A DNA stretch of 64,000 bases from Saccharopolyspora_C sp047200635 (GCF_047200635.1 NZ_JBJZOI010000029.1:1-64000), one strand, 5' to 3'; positions 14,168 through 24,700 are shown, counted from the first letter of the stretch. The notes: generated by a model from the sequence alone, not told the origin. Numbers and translations are program-made.

Positions 14168-16954
14168 GTGGCGGTTTACACCTCGGCCGGGTCGTCGTCG
14201 ACCGGTGAGGCGGAAGCGGAGCTGTTGTTTCGCGAAGAACTGCTGGTCGAGACCACTGTGATCGGTGTTCAGGGGACGGCGCCGTTCACGCTCCTCGTCG
14301 GCGAATCCGGGGTGGGCAGCAGTTCCGTGCTGGCGGCGACGGGTCGACGGCTGGAAGCCGCGGGCTGCCGGGTGCTGCGGCTGACCGCGTCCAAGCAGGA
14401 CCGGCGAACTCCTTACGGAGCGTTGTACCGCCTGCTCTCGGAGGTGGACCGCAGCGCGCCGCCGGATCAGGAGCGCGCCGCGCTGCTCGGTCTCGTGGCC
14501 AAGCTCAGCCGCGGCACCAGCCCGGAATCGCTGCGCGTGGCGGTCGAGCAGGTAGCGCTGTCCATCCGGAACGTGGTGCGGCACCTGCTGCCGGTCGCGG
14601 TGCTCGTGGACGAGGCGCAGTGGCTGGACCACGGCACGGCCTCGGTGCTGGAGCCGCTGGCCAGGAGGATCGCGGGAGCCCGGTTCGCGTTGGTGATGGC
14701 CGCGCGGGCCGATCCGATCGCGGGTGCGCTGGAGCCCGTGTGGAACCGGTTGTCCGCGCAAGGACTGCTGCGAACCCTGCCCATTCGCCCGTTCTCGAAA
14801 ACGCAGAGCGAACAATTCATCGCGCAGGTCATCGGCGCGAAACCGAATGTTCACCTGATCGATGAGTTGCACGGCATCACTCGCGGAAGGCCGGCGATGC
14901 TGCTCGCCGCCATCGCCGCTTACCGGGAAGCGGGCGCGCTGGTCGTCGTCGACCACCACGCCTACCTGCTGCGCAAGCTCGGTTCGGAACTGCCGGTGGA
15001 CGGCACCGAGCTGCTGGCGCCGGTGCGCGCGGCGGGGGAGGCGTCCTGGTCGGTGGCGAAGGCGATGAGCCTGCTCGCCCCGCTCGGACCCGGTGTCGTG
15101 GAGCTGATCTCCCCGGTCGTCGGCCGCACCGAGGACGAGGTGCGCGGCTCCCTCGCCGAGCTGGTGCAGCACCGCCTGCTGGCCGCCGACGAGACCGGCT
15201 GGCGCTTCCGCGTCCCGCTGATCGCGACCGCGTTGGAGCGCGCCCTCGGGCCGTACGAGCACCGCAAGTTCGCCGCCGCCGCCGTCACCGCGATCTGGGG
15301 CGGCACCGCCCACGTCGCGGACCCGACCTACCTGCCGGACCGGATGGCCGACGCGGGGGCCCTCGTGGACACGCGCCGCGCGGGCGAGGAGCTGATGGCG
15401 CACGCCGGGAGCAGGCTGATGGACCCGGACGTCGACGTCGCGCGCTGGTTGCGGGCCGTCGCGGAGCGCGTCGACGACCCGGTGCTGCGGACCGAGGCGC
15501 TGCGCAGGCACGTCCTGGCCTGCCTGGTGCGCAACGACCTGCCGGAGGTGCGCCGCAGCTCGGAGCTGCTCGTCCGCCACCACGCCGACGAGCTGTCCCC
15601 GCAGATCCTGCCGGGCACGGTGCTGGCCTACCTGATGGTGCTGGCCGCCACCGGCGATCGCGCCGAGCTCCGCCGCATCGCCCAGGGCGAGCAGCCCGTC
15701 CCCGGCGGTCCCGCGCAACGGATCGTGGCGCAGGCTTACGCGACCGGGTGGCTGGGGAACTGGCTGTCCGGGCGACGGCTGCTCGACGAGCGCACCGCCG
15801 AGCTCGCCGCGGCCGAGCCGGTGCTGGTCCAGCAGGCCGACATCTACCGGTCCGGTGCGGCCGTGATGCGGGGCGAGACCGCCGAGCTGCACCGCTTCGG
15901 CGCGGCGCTCGCCGAGGTCCCGCCCGAACCGGAAGCCCGGACGCAGTGGGTCGAAGCGGTCCAGCACCAGGTGAACCTCCTGCTGGCGCTCGGCGAGGTG
16001 CGCGCGGCGCGGCAGGTGCTGCGGCGCACCGGGATCCCGGAGGACCGGCTCCCGCTGACCGACCGGTTCCTGCTGCACCACGCCCGAGGCGAGTGGCGCG
16101 GCGCGATGGACATCGCGCGCCGCTGCATGTCCTCACCGGTGCACGCGGTGCGGCCGTTCGGCTGGGCCACCATGCACGTGCACGCCGCCCAGGTGCAGAT
16201 CGACTCCGGGATGCTCAGCCGGGCCCGGAAGCTCATCGAGATCGGCAAGGACGGGCCGTTCGGCTACCTCTTCCAGTTCACCGAGGCGCTGGTGCGCCAC
16301 GCGCTCGGCGAGCTCCGCGCGGCGCACGAGCACCTGCGGGCCGCGATGCACGCCGCCGACGCCGCCGAGCTCGCCTTCGGCATCGAGGTGGTGCTCGCCG
16401 AGCTCGCGCACCGGGCGCACGTCTCCGGCGGCACCGCCGAGGCGGCGACCGTGCTCAACCGGCTCGAAAGGGTCGCCGGGCGGCTCGGCACCGGCCGCGC
16501 CGAGCTGGCGCTGCTGCTGACCCGCGCGCGGCTGGACTCCGACGAGTCCGCCGCCCGCGCCGCGGTCGCGCTGTGCCGGGAGCGCGGCGAGCCCTACGAG
16601 ATGGCGGTGACCCTGGGCAAGCTCGCCAGCCGCGGCTACCGGCCGTCCGAGCTGCTGCCGGAGGCGTACAAGCTCGCGGGCGAGCTGGACGCGCTGCTGC
16701 TGCGCGCCCGGTTGCGGCACGTGATGCGGCAGAACGGGGTGCCGGTGCCGGACCGCAGCGCGACGACCTCCGAGAACGAGCGCCTGCTGGCGGTGCTCGT
16801 CGCCGAGGGCCTCACCAACCGCCAGCTGGCGACGGTGTTCGCGACCACGGAGAAGAGCGTGGAGGGCAGGCTGACCCGGATGTTCGCGCGGATCGGCTAC
16901 CGCTCCCGGGTGGAGCTGGCCGCCGCGATGCTCACCGGTGAGTTCGGTGGCTGA
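14168..16954 (+). CDS. LAL-family regulator with degenerate P-loop
   Basis: A 928-residue relative of the divergent LAL regulator, with the same layout of N-terminal STAND ATPase, helical repeat middle and C-terminal LuxR helix-turn-helix (TNRQLATVFATTEKSVEGR, then LTRMF). The two DNA-binding domains are very similar. The P-loop reads GESGVGSSS (residues 45-53), so the invariant Lys is replaced by Ser51. A Walker B-like VLVDEAQW remains. Nucleotide binding may therefore be weak or lost. The GTG at 14168 is chosen over the in-frame GTG at 14126 because GGAGGGA sits 6 nt upstream of it. The likely role is control of nearby secondary-metabolism genes, possibly together with its divergent partner. 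Confidence 0.85.
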   Translation: MAVYTSAGSSSTGEAEAELLFREELLVETTVIGVQGTAPFTLLVGESGVGSSSVLAATGRRLEAAGCRVLRLTASKQDRRTPYGALYRLLSEVDRSAPPDQERAALLGLVAKLSRGTSPESLRVAVEQVALSIRNVVRHLLPVAVLVDEAQWLDHGTASVLEPLARRIAGARFALVMAARADPIAGALEPVWNRLSAQGLLRTLPIRPFSKTQSEQFIAQVIGAKPNVHLIDELHGITRGRPAMLLAAIAAYREAGALVVVDHHAYLLRKLGSELPVDGTELLAPVRAAGEASWSVAKAMSLLAPLGPGVVELISPVVGRTEDEVRGSLAELVQHRLLAADETGWRFRVPLIATALERALGPYEHRKFAAAAVTAIWGGTAHVADPTYLPDRMADAGALVDTRRAGEELMAHAGSRLMDPDVDVARWLRAVAERVDDPVLRTEALRRHVLACLVRNDLPEVRRSSELLVRHHADELSPQILPGTVLAYLMVLAATGDRAELRRIAQGEQPVPGGPAQRIVAQAYATGWLGNWLSGRRLLDERTAELAAAEPVLVQQADIYRSGAAVMRGETAELHRFGAALAEVPPEPEARTQWVEAVQHQVNLLLALGEVRAARQVLRRTGIPEDRLPLTDRFLLHHARGEWRGAMDIARRCMSSPVHAVRPFGWATMHVHAAQVQIDSGMLSRARKLIEIGKDGPFGYLFQFTEALVRHALGELRAAHEHLRAAMHAADAAELAFGIEVVLAELAHRAHVSGGTAEAATVLNRLERVAGRLGTGRAELALLLTRARLDSDESAARAAVALCRERGEPYEMAVTLGKLASRGYRPSELLPEAYKLAGELDALLLRARLRHVMRQNGVPVPDRSATTSENERLLAVLVAEGLTNRQLATVFATTEKSVEGRLTRMFARIGYRSRVELAAAMLTGEFGG

Positions 16955-17171
16955 GCCACCGGTCGTGCCCGTTTCGGTCCGATCCGGTCCGCCGCCGCGG
17001 GCCGATCTGTCCGGTTCCGGGTCGCGCGGCGGTGTCCGGGCCGTTCCGGGCTCCGCGTCAAGACCCGCCTCATCAGCGAAAACGCATGGATGAGCGCGGC
17101 TTCCCGCAGGGTGGGAAAGCAGGTGAGGGAATCCCCCGAGAACCCACACCTCCGGATCCCCCTGACAGGCT

Positions 17172-17184
17172 GGACCAGTGGTCC
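17172..17184. promoter_or_regulatory. Small perfect palindrome upstream of the 17250 gene
   Basis: GGACCA-G-TGGTCC is a perfect 6+1+6 inverted repeat, 66 bp before the start codon of the ADP-ribosyltransferase-like gene. It may be an operator half-site pair. No cognate regulator is identified. Confidence 0.25.
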
Positions 17185-17249
17185 CCGCGATACTCGATCG
17201 CTGAGGTGTCGCATCGAGTCGCGTACCGATGTGCTCGACGGGAGTGGAG

Positions 17250-20200
17250 ATGCAGCAAGGTTCGGCTAGTCGTTCGCTCGGCTCGCTGGTCGCCGAATGG
17301 TGCGGGGCGCACGTCCTCGTCCGCTGCGAGGGTGAGGACCCCGCTGAGCGCGCTTTCCTGGCGCACCTGCCGTCCGCGGCGAACGAGCTGTTCCTGTCCG
17401 CGTCTCGCGGCGCGTGCGCCGACCCCGAGCTGCTGATGGCCCTTCCCGGCCTGCTGCGCCCGCTGCTGCGGGCTACCGCTGCCGCGCCGCACGCGCTGTG
17501 GCTCGGTGTCAGCGGACTCGCCGGGCGCGGGGAGGAGCTCACCTCGCTCGCGGTCGAGATGGAGCTCGACGTGGTCGCCCCGGACGGCGCCGTCTCGGGC
17601 GAGTCCGGCACCAGCGTGCACGCGGGCCGCGTCAGCGGCGGCACCGGCTGGTACCTGTTCCGCCCCGGCAGCAGGCCGTGGCTGTTCAGCACCCGCTACC
17701 CGATCCCCGCCTGGGAGCGCTGGGTCCCGATCCAGCCCGTCGCGAACCAGCAGCTGCTGGTCGACCCGGTTCCGGCCGGGTTGCTGGTGCGCGATCCGCG
17801 CAGCTCCTGGGCCGAGGTGCGGCGGGCCGCCGCGCGGGTCCCGGTGAGCGGCAAGGTGCCCAAGGTCCTGCTCGCGGGCGCTCCGCTGCCGGCACCGGAC
17901 GAGGTCGCGAAGCTCCTGCAGGCGCTGCCGGAGTTCGTCCGCGCCTCGGTCGTCCTGATCCCGGTCGCCGCCGCGGCCGCGAAGCACGAGTGGCTGGTGG
18001 AGCTGTCCACCCGGCTGGGCAGGCCGGTGGTGTTCAGCACCGGCGCGGAGTTCACCGACGGACCGCGCCGCCAGCCGGTCGCCGCCGTGCTGGACGCGAG
18101 CGGGAACGAGGTGCGGCGCCCGTTCGCCAGCGCGCTGCGTCAACCGAGCAACGGCGGCGAGCAGCAGGTGGTGGGCATCGCCGAACCCCCGCCCGGTTGG
18201 CAGCGGTGCGGTCAGCGCACCTACCGGCCGGAGCAGGGCCCGAAGGTCTTCGCCGAGGTCGTCCCGTCCGGGCTCGCGCTGCGCGACGAGCAGGGCGCGC
18301 CGACGGTGGTCTCGCTGGCCGCCGCCGGTGCCTTCGACCCGGCGGGCTGGTCGCTGCACCTGGTCCCGTCCGGCGGGAAGCTCTCGGGCGCGGTGCTGGC
18401 CGGGGTGGCCGACCTGCTGGGCGGGATCGACGACAACCGCCTCCGCACGGCGGCGATCCGGGTGTGGGGCCCGCTGGATCGGGGCCCGGCCGACGACCTG
18501 CACGCGCTCGCCGAGGCCGTCGGGGTCCCGGTCAGCGTCAACGGCAGGCCCCCCGAGGGGCAGCCGGTGGCCCCGGCCCGGGAGCGGCCCGCCGCTCCCG
18601 CCGCCCTCGAACCGCTCGCCGCCCCGGTTCCGCCCGCCGCCCCGATTCCCCCCGTCTGGGTCCCGCCCGTCGGGGTGCCGCCGGTGGCCGGTGCCGAGCC
18701 CGCGGCGACCGGGACCGCACCCGCTGGATCGGAAGCTCCTTCGCCGGAACCCGCCGCCGCGCAGGCTCCCGCCGAGCAGCCTCCCGCACAGCAGCTGCCC
18801 GCCGAGCAGCCTCCCGTCGAGCAGCCCGCCGACGCGGCTCTCCCCGAGCGGCCCGCCGAGGAGGCTCCCGCCGAGCAGGCCGAGCGGCCCGCCGAGGACG
18901 TCGCTCCTGAGGACCCAGCGGACTGGGCCCGGCCCGCCACGCCCATCGCCGCGCCGATCGCGACCGTCTCCGCCGCTCCGGTGCCCACCATGTCGGGGAT
19001 GCCGCAGCGATCCACGTTCGACGAGCCGGTGCTCGACGTGCCGCGCGCCGAGCCCGCCCCGGCCGGGCCCCCGCCCGCTCCCGTCGACCCCCCGAGCGCA
19101 CCCGCCGATCCCGCGGCCGCCGACGACCCCGCGGCCCCGGCGTCGCCGGACGCCCCAGTCCCGCCCGCACCAGCCGAAGCCGACCAGCGCCCGGACGTGC
19201 AGGCCGGGCCCGCGCCCGAACCGCCCGCGCCGTCCGAGGTGGACGCCGAGCCGCCGGCCGTCGAGGACGGCCCCGACCAGCCGCGACCGGATCCCGAGCC
19301 GGTCGACGAGCCCGAGGTCGCCGAGCCCGAGGACGCCGAGGAGACCGACGCCGAGGATCCGGAGGAGGCGCCCGGGCCGAAGCCCGACATCCCCGCCTCG
19401 GCCCGGCTGTCGGCGCGCGATCTGCGCGACCGGCCCAGCACCGGCGGCGAGCAGACCCGGTTCACCACGGCCGCCGGACCGTCCTTCTCGGACGCGCTGG
19501 CGACGGTGAACGCGGCGATGGCCTCCTGGCCCGCGCTGCGCCAGGACGACTCGGTCGGCGCGAAGGCCGACTTCGTCGCGGTGTGCCTGTACCTTGGCCG
19601 CGGCGAGGGCGGCGCCGAGGTGGTCAACGAGGCCATCCGCGGCGGCGTGCAACCGGAGCTGGACGGGCACCTGCCGTGCCTGGTCTCCGGCATCCGGCGG
19701 CTGCCCACGCACCGGCGGCCGGTGCTGCGCCAGGGCGTGCTCAAGGACTCCGCCGAGGAGACCTCCACCCCGGGAACCCTGTTCGTGGAGCCCGGTTTCC
19801 TCAGCGCAAGCATGAACCTCGACGTGACGGTGCCCGGTGCGCTCGTGGACGTGCTGATCTGGCCGCACCGGGCCCGCCGCACCTCCGAGCTCGCGCTGAA
19901 CCGGCCGATGGACGAGGTCGTGTTCCTTGCGGGGACGCGGTTCAAGACCCTCGCGGTCCGCGACCTCAACGAGCAGGAGGACGAGGACGAGGAGCGCGAC
20001 GAGGACGCCGTGGCGCCGCCGAAGATGGCGGTGCTGTTCCGCGAGCTCGCCCCCGACGAGCGGGCCACCAGCACCGAGCTCGACGACCGCGACCTCGCGG
20101 CGCTGAGCAAGCTCGACCGCGCGCTGGCCCGCCGCCAGCGCGGCACGCTGCGAGTGCTGGAGGACGCCGACGCGATGACCCGGCTGACCAGCTCGATGGT

Positions 20201-20288
20201 CGAGACCGACCTGGCGACCGCCGGTGCCCCGCAGGAGGAGCGCCGCGACTCGCTGATCACGACTGGAGGACAGGTGGGGCACCCGTGA
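17250..20288 (+). CDS. ESX-locus protein with C-terminal ADP-ribosyltransferase-like domain
   Basis: A 1,012-residue protein with no signal peptide. The N-terminal ~400 residues form an unrecognised globular part, and residues ~430-720 are a Pro/Ala/Glu-rich disordered linker. The C-terminal ~745-930 follow the order of the VIP2/C3-type ADP-ribosyltransferase fold: Arg827 in VLRQGV, the strand PGFLSAS with Ser852-x-Ser854, then PMDEVVFLAGTRFKTL with Glu889 at the expected catalytic place. The usual first Glu/Gln of E-x-E is Met-Asp here, so activity is uncertain. An acidic stretch and a helical tail end the protein. The ATG at 17250 has a GGGAG site. Its stop overlaps the mycosin start by 4 bp, so the two are translationally coupled. 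It may be a structural ESX accessory or an effector. Confidence 0.7.
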   Translation: MQQGSASRSLGSLVAEWCGAHVLVRCEGEDPAERAFLAHLPSAANELFLSASRGACADPELLMALPGLLRPLLRATAAAPHALWLGVSGLAGRGEELTSLAVEMELDVVAPDGAVSGESGTSVHAGRVSGGTGWYLFRPGSRPWLFSTRYPIPAWERWVPIQPVANQQLLVDPVPAGLLVRDPRSSWAEVRRAAARVPVSGKVPKVLLAGAPLPAPDEVAKLLQALPEFVRASVVLIPVAAAAAKHEWLVELSTRLGRPVVFSTGAEFTDGPRRQPVAAVLDASGNEVRRPFASALRQPSNGGEQQVVGIAEPPPGWQRCGQRTYRPEQGPKVFAEVVPSGLALRDEQGAPTVVSLAAAGAFDPAGWSLHLVPSGGKLSGAVLAGVADLLGGIDDNRLRTAAIRVWGPLDRGPADDLHALAEAVGVPVSVNGRPPEGQPVAPARERPAAPAALEPLAAPVPPAAPIPPVWVPPVGVPPVAGAEPAATGTAPAGSEAPSPEPAAAQAPAEQPPAQQLPAEQPPVEQPADAALPERPAEEAPAEQAERPAEDVAPEDPADWARPATPIAAPIATVSAAPVPTMSGMPQRSTFDEPVLDVPRAEPAPAGPPPAPVDPPSAPADPAAADDPAAPASPDAPVPPAPAEADQRPDVQAGPAPEPPAPSEVDAEPPAVEDGPDQPRPDPEPVDEPEVAEPEDAEETDAEDPEEAPGPKPDIPASARLSARDLRDRPSTGGEQTRFTTAAGPSFSDALATVNAAMASWPALRQDDSVGAKADFVAVCLYLGRGEGGAEVVNEAIRGGVQPELDGHLPCLVSGIRRLPTHRRPVLRQGVLKDSAEETSTPGTLFVEPGFLSASMNLDVTVPGALVDVLIWPHRARRTSELALNRPMDEVVFLAGTRFKTLAVRDLNEQEDEDEERDEDAVAPPKMAVLFRELAPDERATSTELDDRDLAALSKLDRALARRQRGTLRVLEDADAMTRLTSSMVETDLATAGAPQEERRDSLITTGGQVGHP

Positions 20289-21556
20289 GGCTGAGATCGG
20301 CCGCGGCCCTGCTGCTGGCCGCCGGGATCACCGCCGGAACGGCGGCGCCCGCCGGGGCGCAGCCCTCGGTCCCGTCCATGCCCTCCGGCGAGCAGCCGTG
20401 CATCCAGGCGCCGAGCGCCCTCTACCCGGAGGAGCCCTGGGCGCAGCAGATCCTCGCGCCGGACCAGGTCTGGGACCTCACGCGCGGTGCCGGGGTCACG
20501 GTCGCGGTGGTGGACACCGGCGTGGACGCGAAGGCGCCGCAGCTGGCGGCACCGGGCGCGGTGCTTCCCGGGCAGAGCGTGATCGAGGGCGAGGGCGGCA
20601 CCGCCGACGACGACTGCTTCGGGCACGGCACGTTCGTCGCGGGCATCATCGCGGCCGATCCGGTGCAGGGCACCGGGTTCGCCGGGGTCGCGCCGGACGC
20701 CACGATCCTGCCGGTGCGGGTCGCCACCGGGCTGGAGGAGGAGACCGGCGGCACCTTCTCCCCGGACGCGCTCGCGCTCGGCATCCGGCGATCGGTGGAC
20801 CTCGGGGCCGACGTGATCAACGTGTCGGCCAGCACGAACTTCCCGAACCCCCAGCTCGAATCGGCCGTGCGCTACGCGGCGGAGCGGGACGTCGTGGTGG
20901 TGGCCTCGGCGGCGAACGGGGCCCAGGAGGGCGACCCCGTCACCTACCCGGCCTCCTACCCCGGGGTGATCGCGGTCGGTGCGGTCGACGTCGCCGGGGC
21001 GCACGCGAACTTCTCGCAGACCGGCGAGTTCCTGTCCGTGGTGGCGCCCGGCGTGGACGTGATCAGCATCGGACCGAACGGGCCGGGCCACTGGGAGGGC
21101 AGCGGCACCAGCTACGCGGCGCCCTTCGTGGCCGGGACCGCCGCGCTGATCCGCTCCTACCACCCGCACCTCACCGCGCCGCAGATCAAGCAGCGGCTGG
21201 AGATCACCGCCAGCCACCCGCCCACCCAGCTGCCGGATCCGGCGCTGGGCTGGGGAACGGTGAACGTGACGGCGGCGGTGGCCTCGGTGGTCAACGGCGA
21301 GGGCGGCACCGGGTCGATCGTGGTTCCGCCGGGCCCGGCGCCCGGCTACCGCGAGCCGCCGGACGAGATCGGCCCGATGCTGGCCGTGCTGTTCACGATC
21401 ATGGCGGTGGTCGGGGTGGCCCTGGCGGTGCTCACCGTGCGGCTGTCCACCTCGGGCCACCGGCGCGGCTGGCAGGCCGCCCGCACCATGCGGGTGGTCA
21501 CCAGGGAGAAGCCCGCCGAGGCCGAGCCCGAACCGGAACCGGCCGAAGCGAAGTAG
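20285..21556 (+). CDS. mycP: Mycosin, type VII secretion-associated serine protease MycP
   Basis: A 423-residue subtilisin-family protease of ESX systems, anchored outside the membrane. It has an N-terminal signal sequence (RLRSAAALLLAAGITAG) and the catalytic triad Asp77 (VAVVDTG), His114 (GHGTFVAG) and Ser276 (GSGTSYAAP), with oxyanion Asn211. A C-terminal membrane helix (about residues 362-385) is followed by a short acidic cytosolic tail. Cys39 and Cys111 match the disulfide that pins the mycosin N-terminal extension. Family members stabilise the secretion complex and may process substrates. GTG start within the upstream stop (GTGA overlap). It is convergent with eccC across a strong bidirectional terminator. 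Confidence 0.92.
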   Translation: MRLRSAAALLLAAGITAGTAAPAGAQPSVPSMPSGEQPCIQAPSALYPEEPWAQQILAPDQVWDLTRGAGVTVAVVDTGVDAKAPQLAAPGAVLPGQSVIEGEGGTADDDCFGHGTFVAGIIAADPVQGTGFAGVAPDATILPVRVATGLEEETGGTFSPDALALGIRRSVDLGADVINVSASTNFPNPQLESAVRYAAERDVVVVASAANGAQEGDPVTYPASYPGVIAVGAVDVAGAHANFSQTGEFLSVVAPGVDVISIGPNGPGHWEGSGTSYAAPFVAGTAALIRSYHPHLTAPQIKQRLEITASHPPTQLPDPALGWGTVNVTAAVASVVNGEGGTGSIVVPPGPAPGYREPPDEIGPMLAVLFTIMAVVGVALAVLTVRLSTSGHRRGWQAARTMRVVTREKPAEAEPEPEPAEAK

Positions 21557-21702
21557 CTCCCGGCCGCCACGACCGGACCGACGGCCCGTTCACCCGCGGA
21601 ACCGGGTGGGCGGGCCGTTCGCCCGAGCGCGCCCGGCGCGGATCCCCCGCGCTCTCGTCGGACCGCGTGCCTCTCCGCGCGGCGGTGCGGGAGGAGACGC
21701 CG

Positions 21703-21746
21703 CACGACATCGCCCTCCCCGCCTGAGCGGGGAGGGCGATGTCGTG
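21703..21746. terminator. Bidirectional terminator between mycP and eccC
   Basis: A perfect 20-bp stem (21703-21722 with 21727-21746) around a CTGA loop, centred between the convergent stops at 21556 and 21760. It is the strongest hairpin in the window. It could serve both genes. Confidence 0.85.
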
Positions 21747-21759
21747 GGGGAATCGCGGG

Positions 21760-24700
21760 TCAGTCGGGGGACTTCTCGGCGGTGCCGGGGACCAGCGGCG
21801 TCTGGACCAGGCGCACCGTCCGGCGGCGGTTGACGTACTGGGCCCGGCCCGGAGGCAGCGTCCGCGGCTTGAGGTTGCCGAGGAAGCGCTCGTCCTTGGG
21901 ACAGGACAGCAGCATCGCCGGGGTGCCCAGCTCCCACATCCGCCGGATCACCTGGTTGCTCATCGAACGGCTCCCGCCCGAGGTGCTCCGCGCGATGATC
22001 AGGTGCACGCCCACGTCCGCGCCGTGCGGAACCAGCGAGTTGAGCGGTTGCAGGATGCCCGCGCCCATGCCGCCCTCGGCGAGCTCGAAGTCGTCGATGA
22101 TGATGAACAACCGCCCGCCCTTCCACCAGTCGCGCTTCGGCAGCCTGCTCGGCGGGATCTCCGGACCGGGGATCCGCTTCTCCAGGCCGCGCGCCGCGCT
22201 CGCGATGGAGTTGCCCAGGGCGTCGGCCCCGACGGCGTACTCGATCTGGTGCTCGGCCGGGATGGAGTCGTGCAGCTCGCGGCGGAAGTCGCCGAACATG
22301 ACCCGGGCCTCGCCCGGGCCGTAGGTGGCCGCGATCGAGCGGGCGATGTGGCGCAGGATGCTGGTCTTGCCCGACTCCGCGTCCCCGTAGATGAGCAGGT
22401 GCGGGGTGGTGTCGAAGTCGTACCACTGCACGTTGAGCCCGGTGTCCTCGATGCCCAGCGGCATCCGCAGCTCCCGGCCCGGCCCGGTGCGGTTCGGCGC
22501 CGGGAGCTCCTCCGGGGCGAGCGAGACCGGCAGCATCCGCACCCGGGGCGCGGTCGGCGCCTCCGGCAGGGCCAGCGCCTCGGACAGGTCGGTGGTGGCG
22601 TCGGCGACGTCGTCGGTGCTCGGATCGCCGTCGATGCGGGGCAGCGCCGCCAGGAAGTGCAACCGGTCGGTGGTGATGCCGCGCCCGGGGATGTTCGGCA
22701 CGGTCGCCGCGAGCCTGCTGTTGACCTCGGAGTCCACCGGGTCGCCGAGCCGCAGCTCGAACCGGGTGCCCAGCACGTCGCGCAGCCACGGCCGCATCTC
22801 CGCCCACCGGTTCGTGGCGATGAGCATGTGGATGCCGAAGCTGAGCCCGCGCGCCGCGAGCTCGGTGAACCGGTCCTCCAGCTCCTCGAAGTCCTGCCGG
22901 ATGGTGTACCAGCCGTCCACGACGAGGAACACGTCGCCGTACGGGTCGAGGTCGGCGAACCGGCCCGCGCGGCGCGCCTTGCGGTAGGTGGCCATCGAGT
23001 CGATGTTGTGCTCGGCGAACAGCGTTTCCCGCTTGGCCAGCAGGTTCGTGACCTCCAGGACGGTGCGGGTGACGCGGTCCTTGTCCAGGCGGCTGGCGAG
23101 GCTGCCGACGTGCGGCATCTTGCCCAGCGAGGCCAGGGTGCCGCCGAAGTCGAGGCAGTAGAACTGCACCTCGGCCGCGCTGTGGGTCAGCGCCAGGGCG
23201 CTGATCATGGTGCGGAGCATGGTGCTCTTGCCGGTCTGCGGGCCGCCCACGACGGCCGCGTTGCCCCGGCTGCCCCCGAGGTCGGCGGTGAGCAGTTCGC
23301 GACGCTGCTGGGCGGGCAGGTCGATGAGGCCGACCGGCACGTGCAGGTTCGCGGTCTGCAGGTCGCCCACCGGACGCGGCCCGAGCACCGGGTGGTCCAC
23401 CAGCGGCGGCAGCAGCTGGTCCAGGGTGGGGGACTTCTTCAGCGGCGGCAGCCAGACCTGGTGCGCGCGCGGCCCGAGGTCGCGGAGCCGTTCGATGAGC
23501 ACGTCGAGCACGGTCTGCGAGGTCTCGTCGGCGTCCGGTTCCGGTTCGGGTTCCGGTTCGGGCAGCTTCGCGGGCTCGATGTAGTCGGTGCCGAAGGCCA
23601 CCACCTGCTGCTCGGCCTCGGCCCGGGTGCTGCGCTGGCGCTTCACCCGGTACGTCCCGGAGACGAAGGCGCCCTTGAACCGGGTGAGCGTGGTGGTGTC
23701 GGGGCGCAGGTAGCCGTTGCCGGGACCGCTGGGCAGCTCGTAGGCGTCGGGGACGCCGAGGATGCTGCGGGACTCCATGGCGGAGAACGTGCGCAGACCG
23801 ATCTTGTACGACAGGTGCGTCTCGATCTTGTGGATGCGGCCCTCGTCGAGCCGCTGCGAGGCGAGCAGCAGGTGCACGCCGAGGCTCCGGCCGAGCCGGC
23901 CGATCATCGCGAAGACGTCGACGAACTCGGGCTTGCTGGAGAGCATCTCGCTGAACTCGTCGACGACGATGAACAGCGCGGGCATCGGCTCCAGCTGCAC
24001 GCCCTGCTGGCGGGCGGCCTCGTAGTCGCGCCGGGAGGCGTAGTTGCCCGCGGCGCGCAGGTGCTCCTGGCGCCGGTTCATCTCACCGGTCAGCGCGTCC
24101 TGCATCCGGTCGACGAGTTCGAGCTCGTCGGCGAGGTTGGTGATGACCGCGGAGGTGTGCGGGAGCTGGTCGAAGCCGAGGAACGCCGCACCGCCCTTGA
24201 AGTCGACGAGCACGAAGTTGAGCTCTTCGGAGGTGTGCGTGGTGGCGAGCGCGGCGACCAGGGTTCGCAGCAGCTCGCTCTTGCCGGAGCCGGTGGCGCC
24301 GATGCACAGGCCGTGCGGCCCGGAGCCGTCCTCGGCGGACTCCTTGATGTCCAGCTCCAGGGGGCTCCCGTTGGCCGCGATGCCGATCGGCACCCGCAGC
24401 CGGCGCTTCGCGGTCATCCGCTCGCGCCGGTACTTGGTGGGGGAGAAGGTCCGGACGTCGCCGAGGCCGAGCAGCCCCGCGAGCTCGTAGTCACCGGCCA
24501 GCGGCTCGTCGGTCTCCGTCGTCGCCTCACCGACCCGGTAGCGGGCCAGGGTCCGGGCGAGCGCGGAGACGCCGATCGTGCTCAGCACGTCGGGGCGGCA
24601 CAGCGGGCTGCCCGCCGGCTTGCCGAGCCGGTCGAAGGAGACGGTGCTGACCTGCTCGGACTCCACCTCCAGGAACAGCGCGTCCGCCTTCGCCTGCCAG

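Noticed and set aside
17073..21460. Two overlapping minus-strand frames of over 1,000 residues opposite the ART-like gene and mycP
   Set aside because: Low-complexity Arg/Ser/Ala/Gly translation with no family similarity. The plus strand has the catalytic triad and the coupled ART-like gene.
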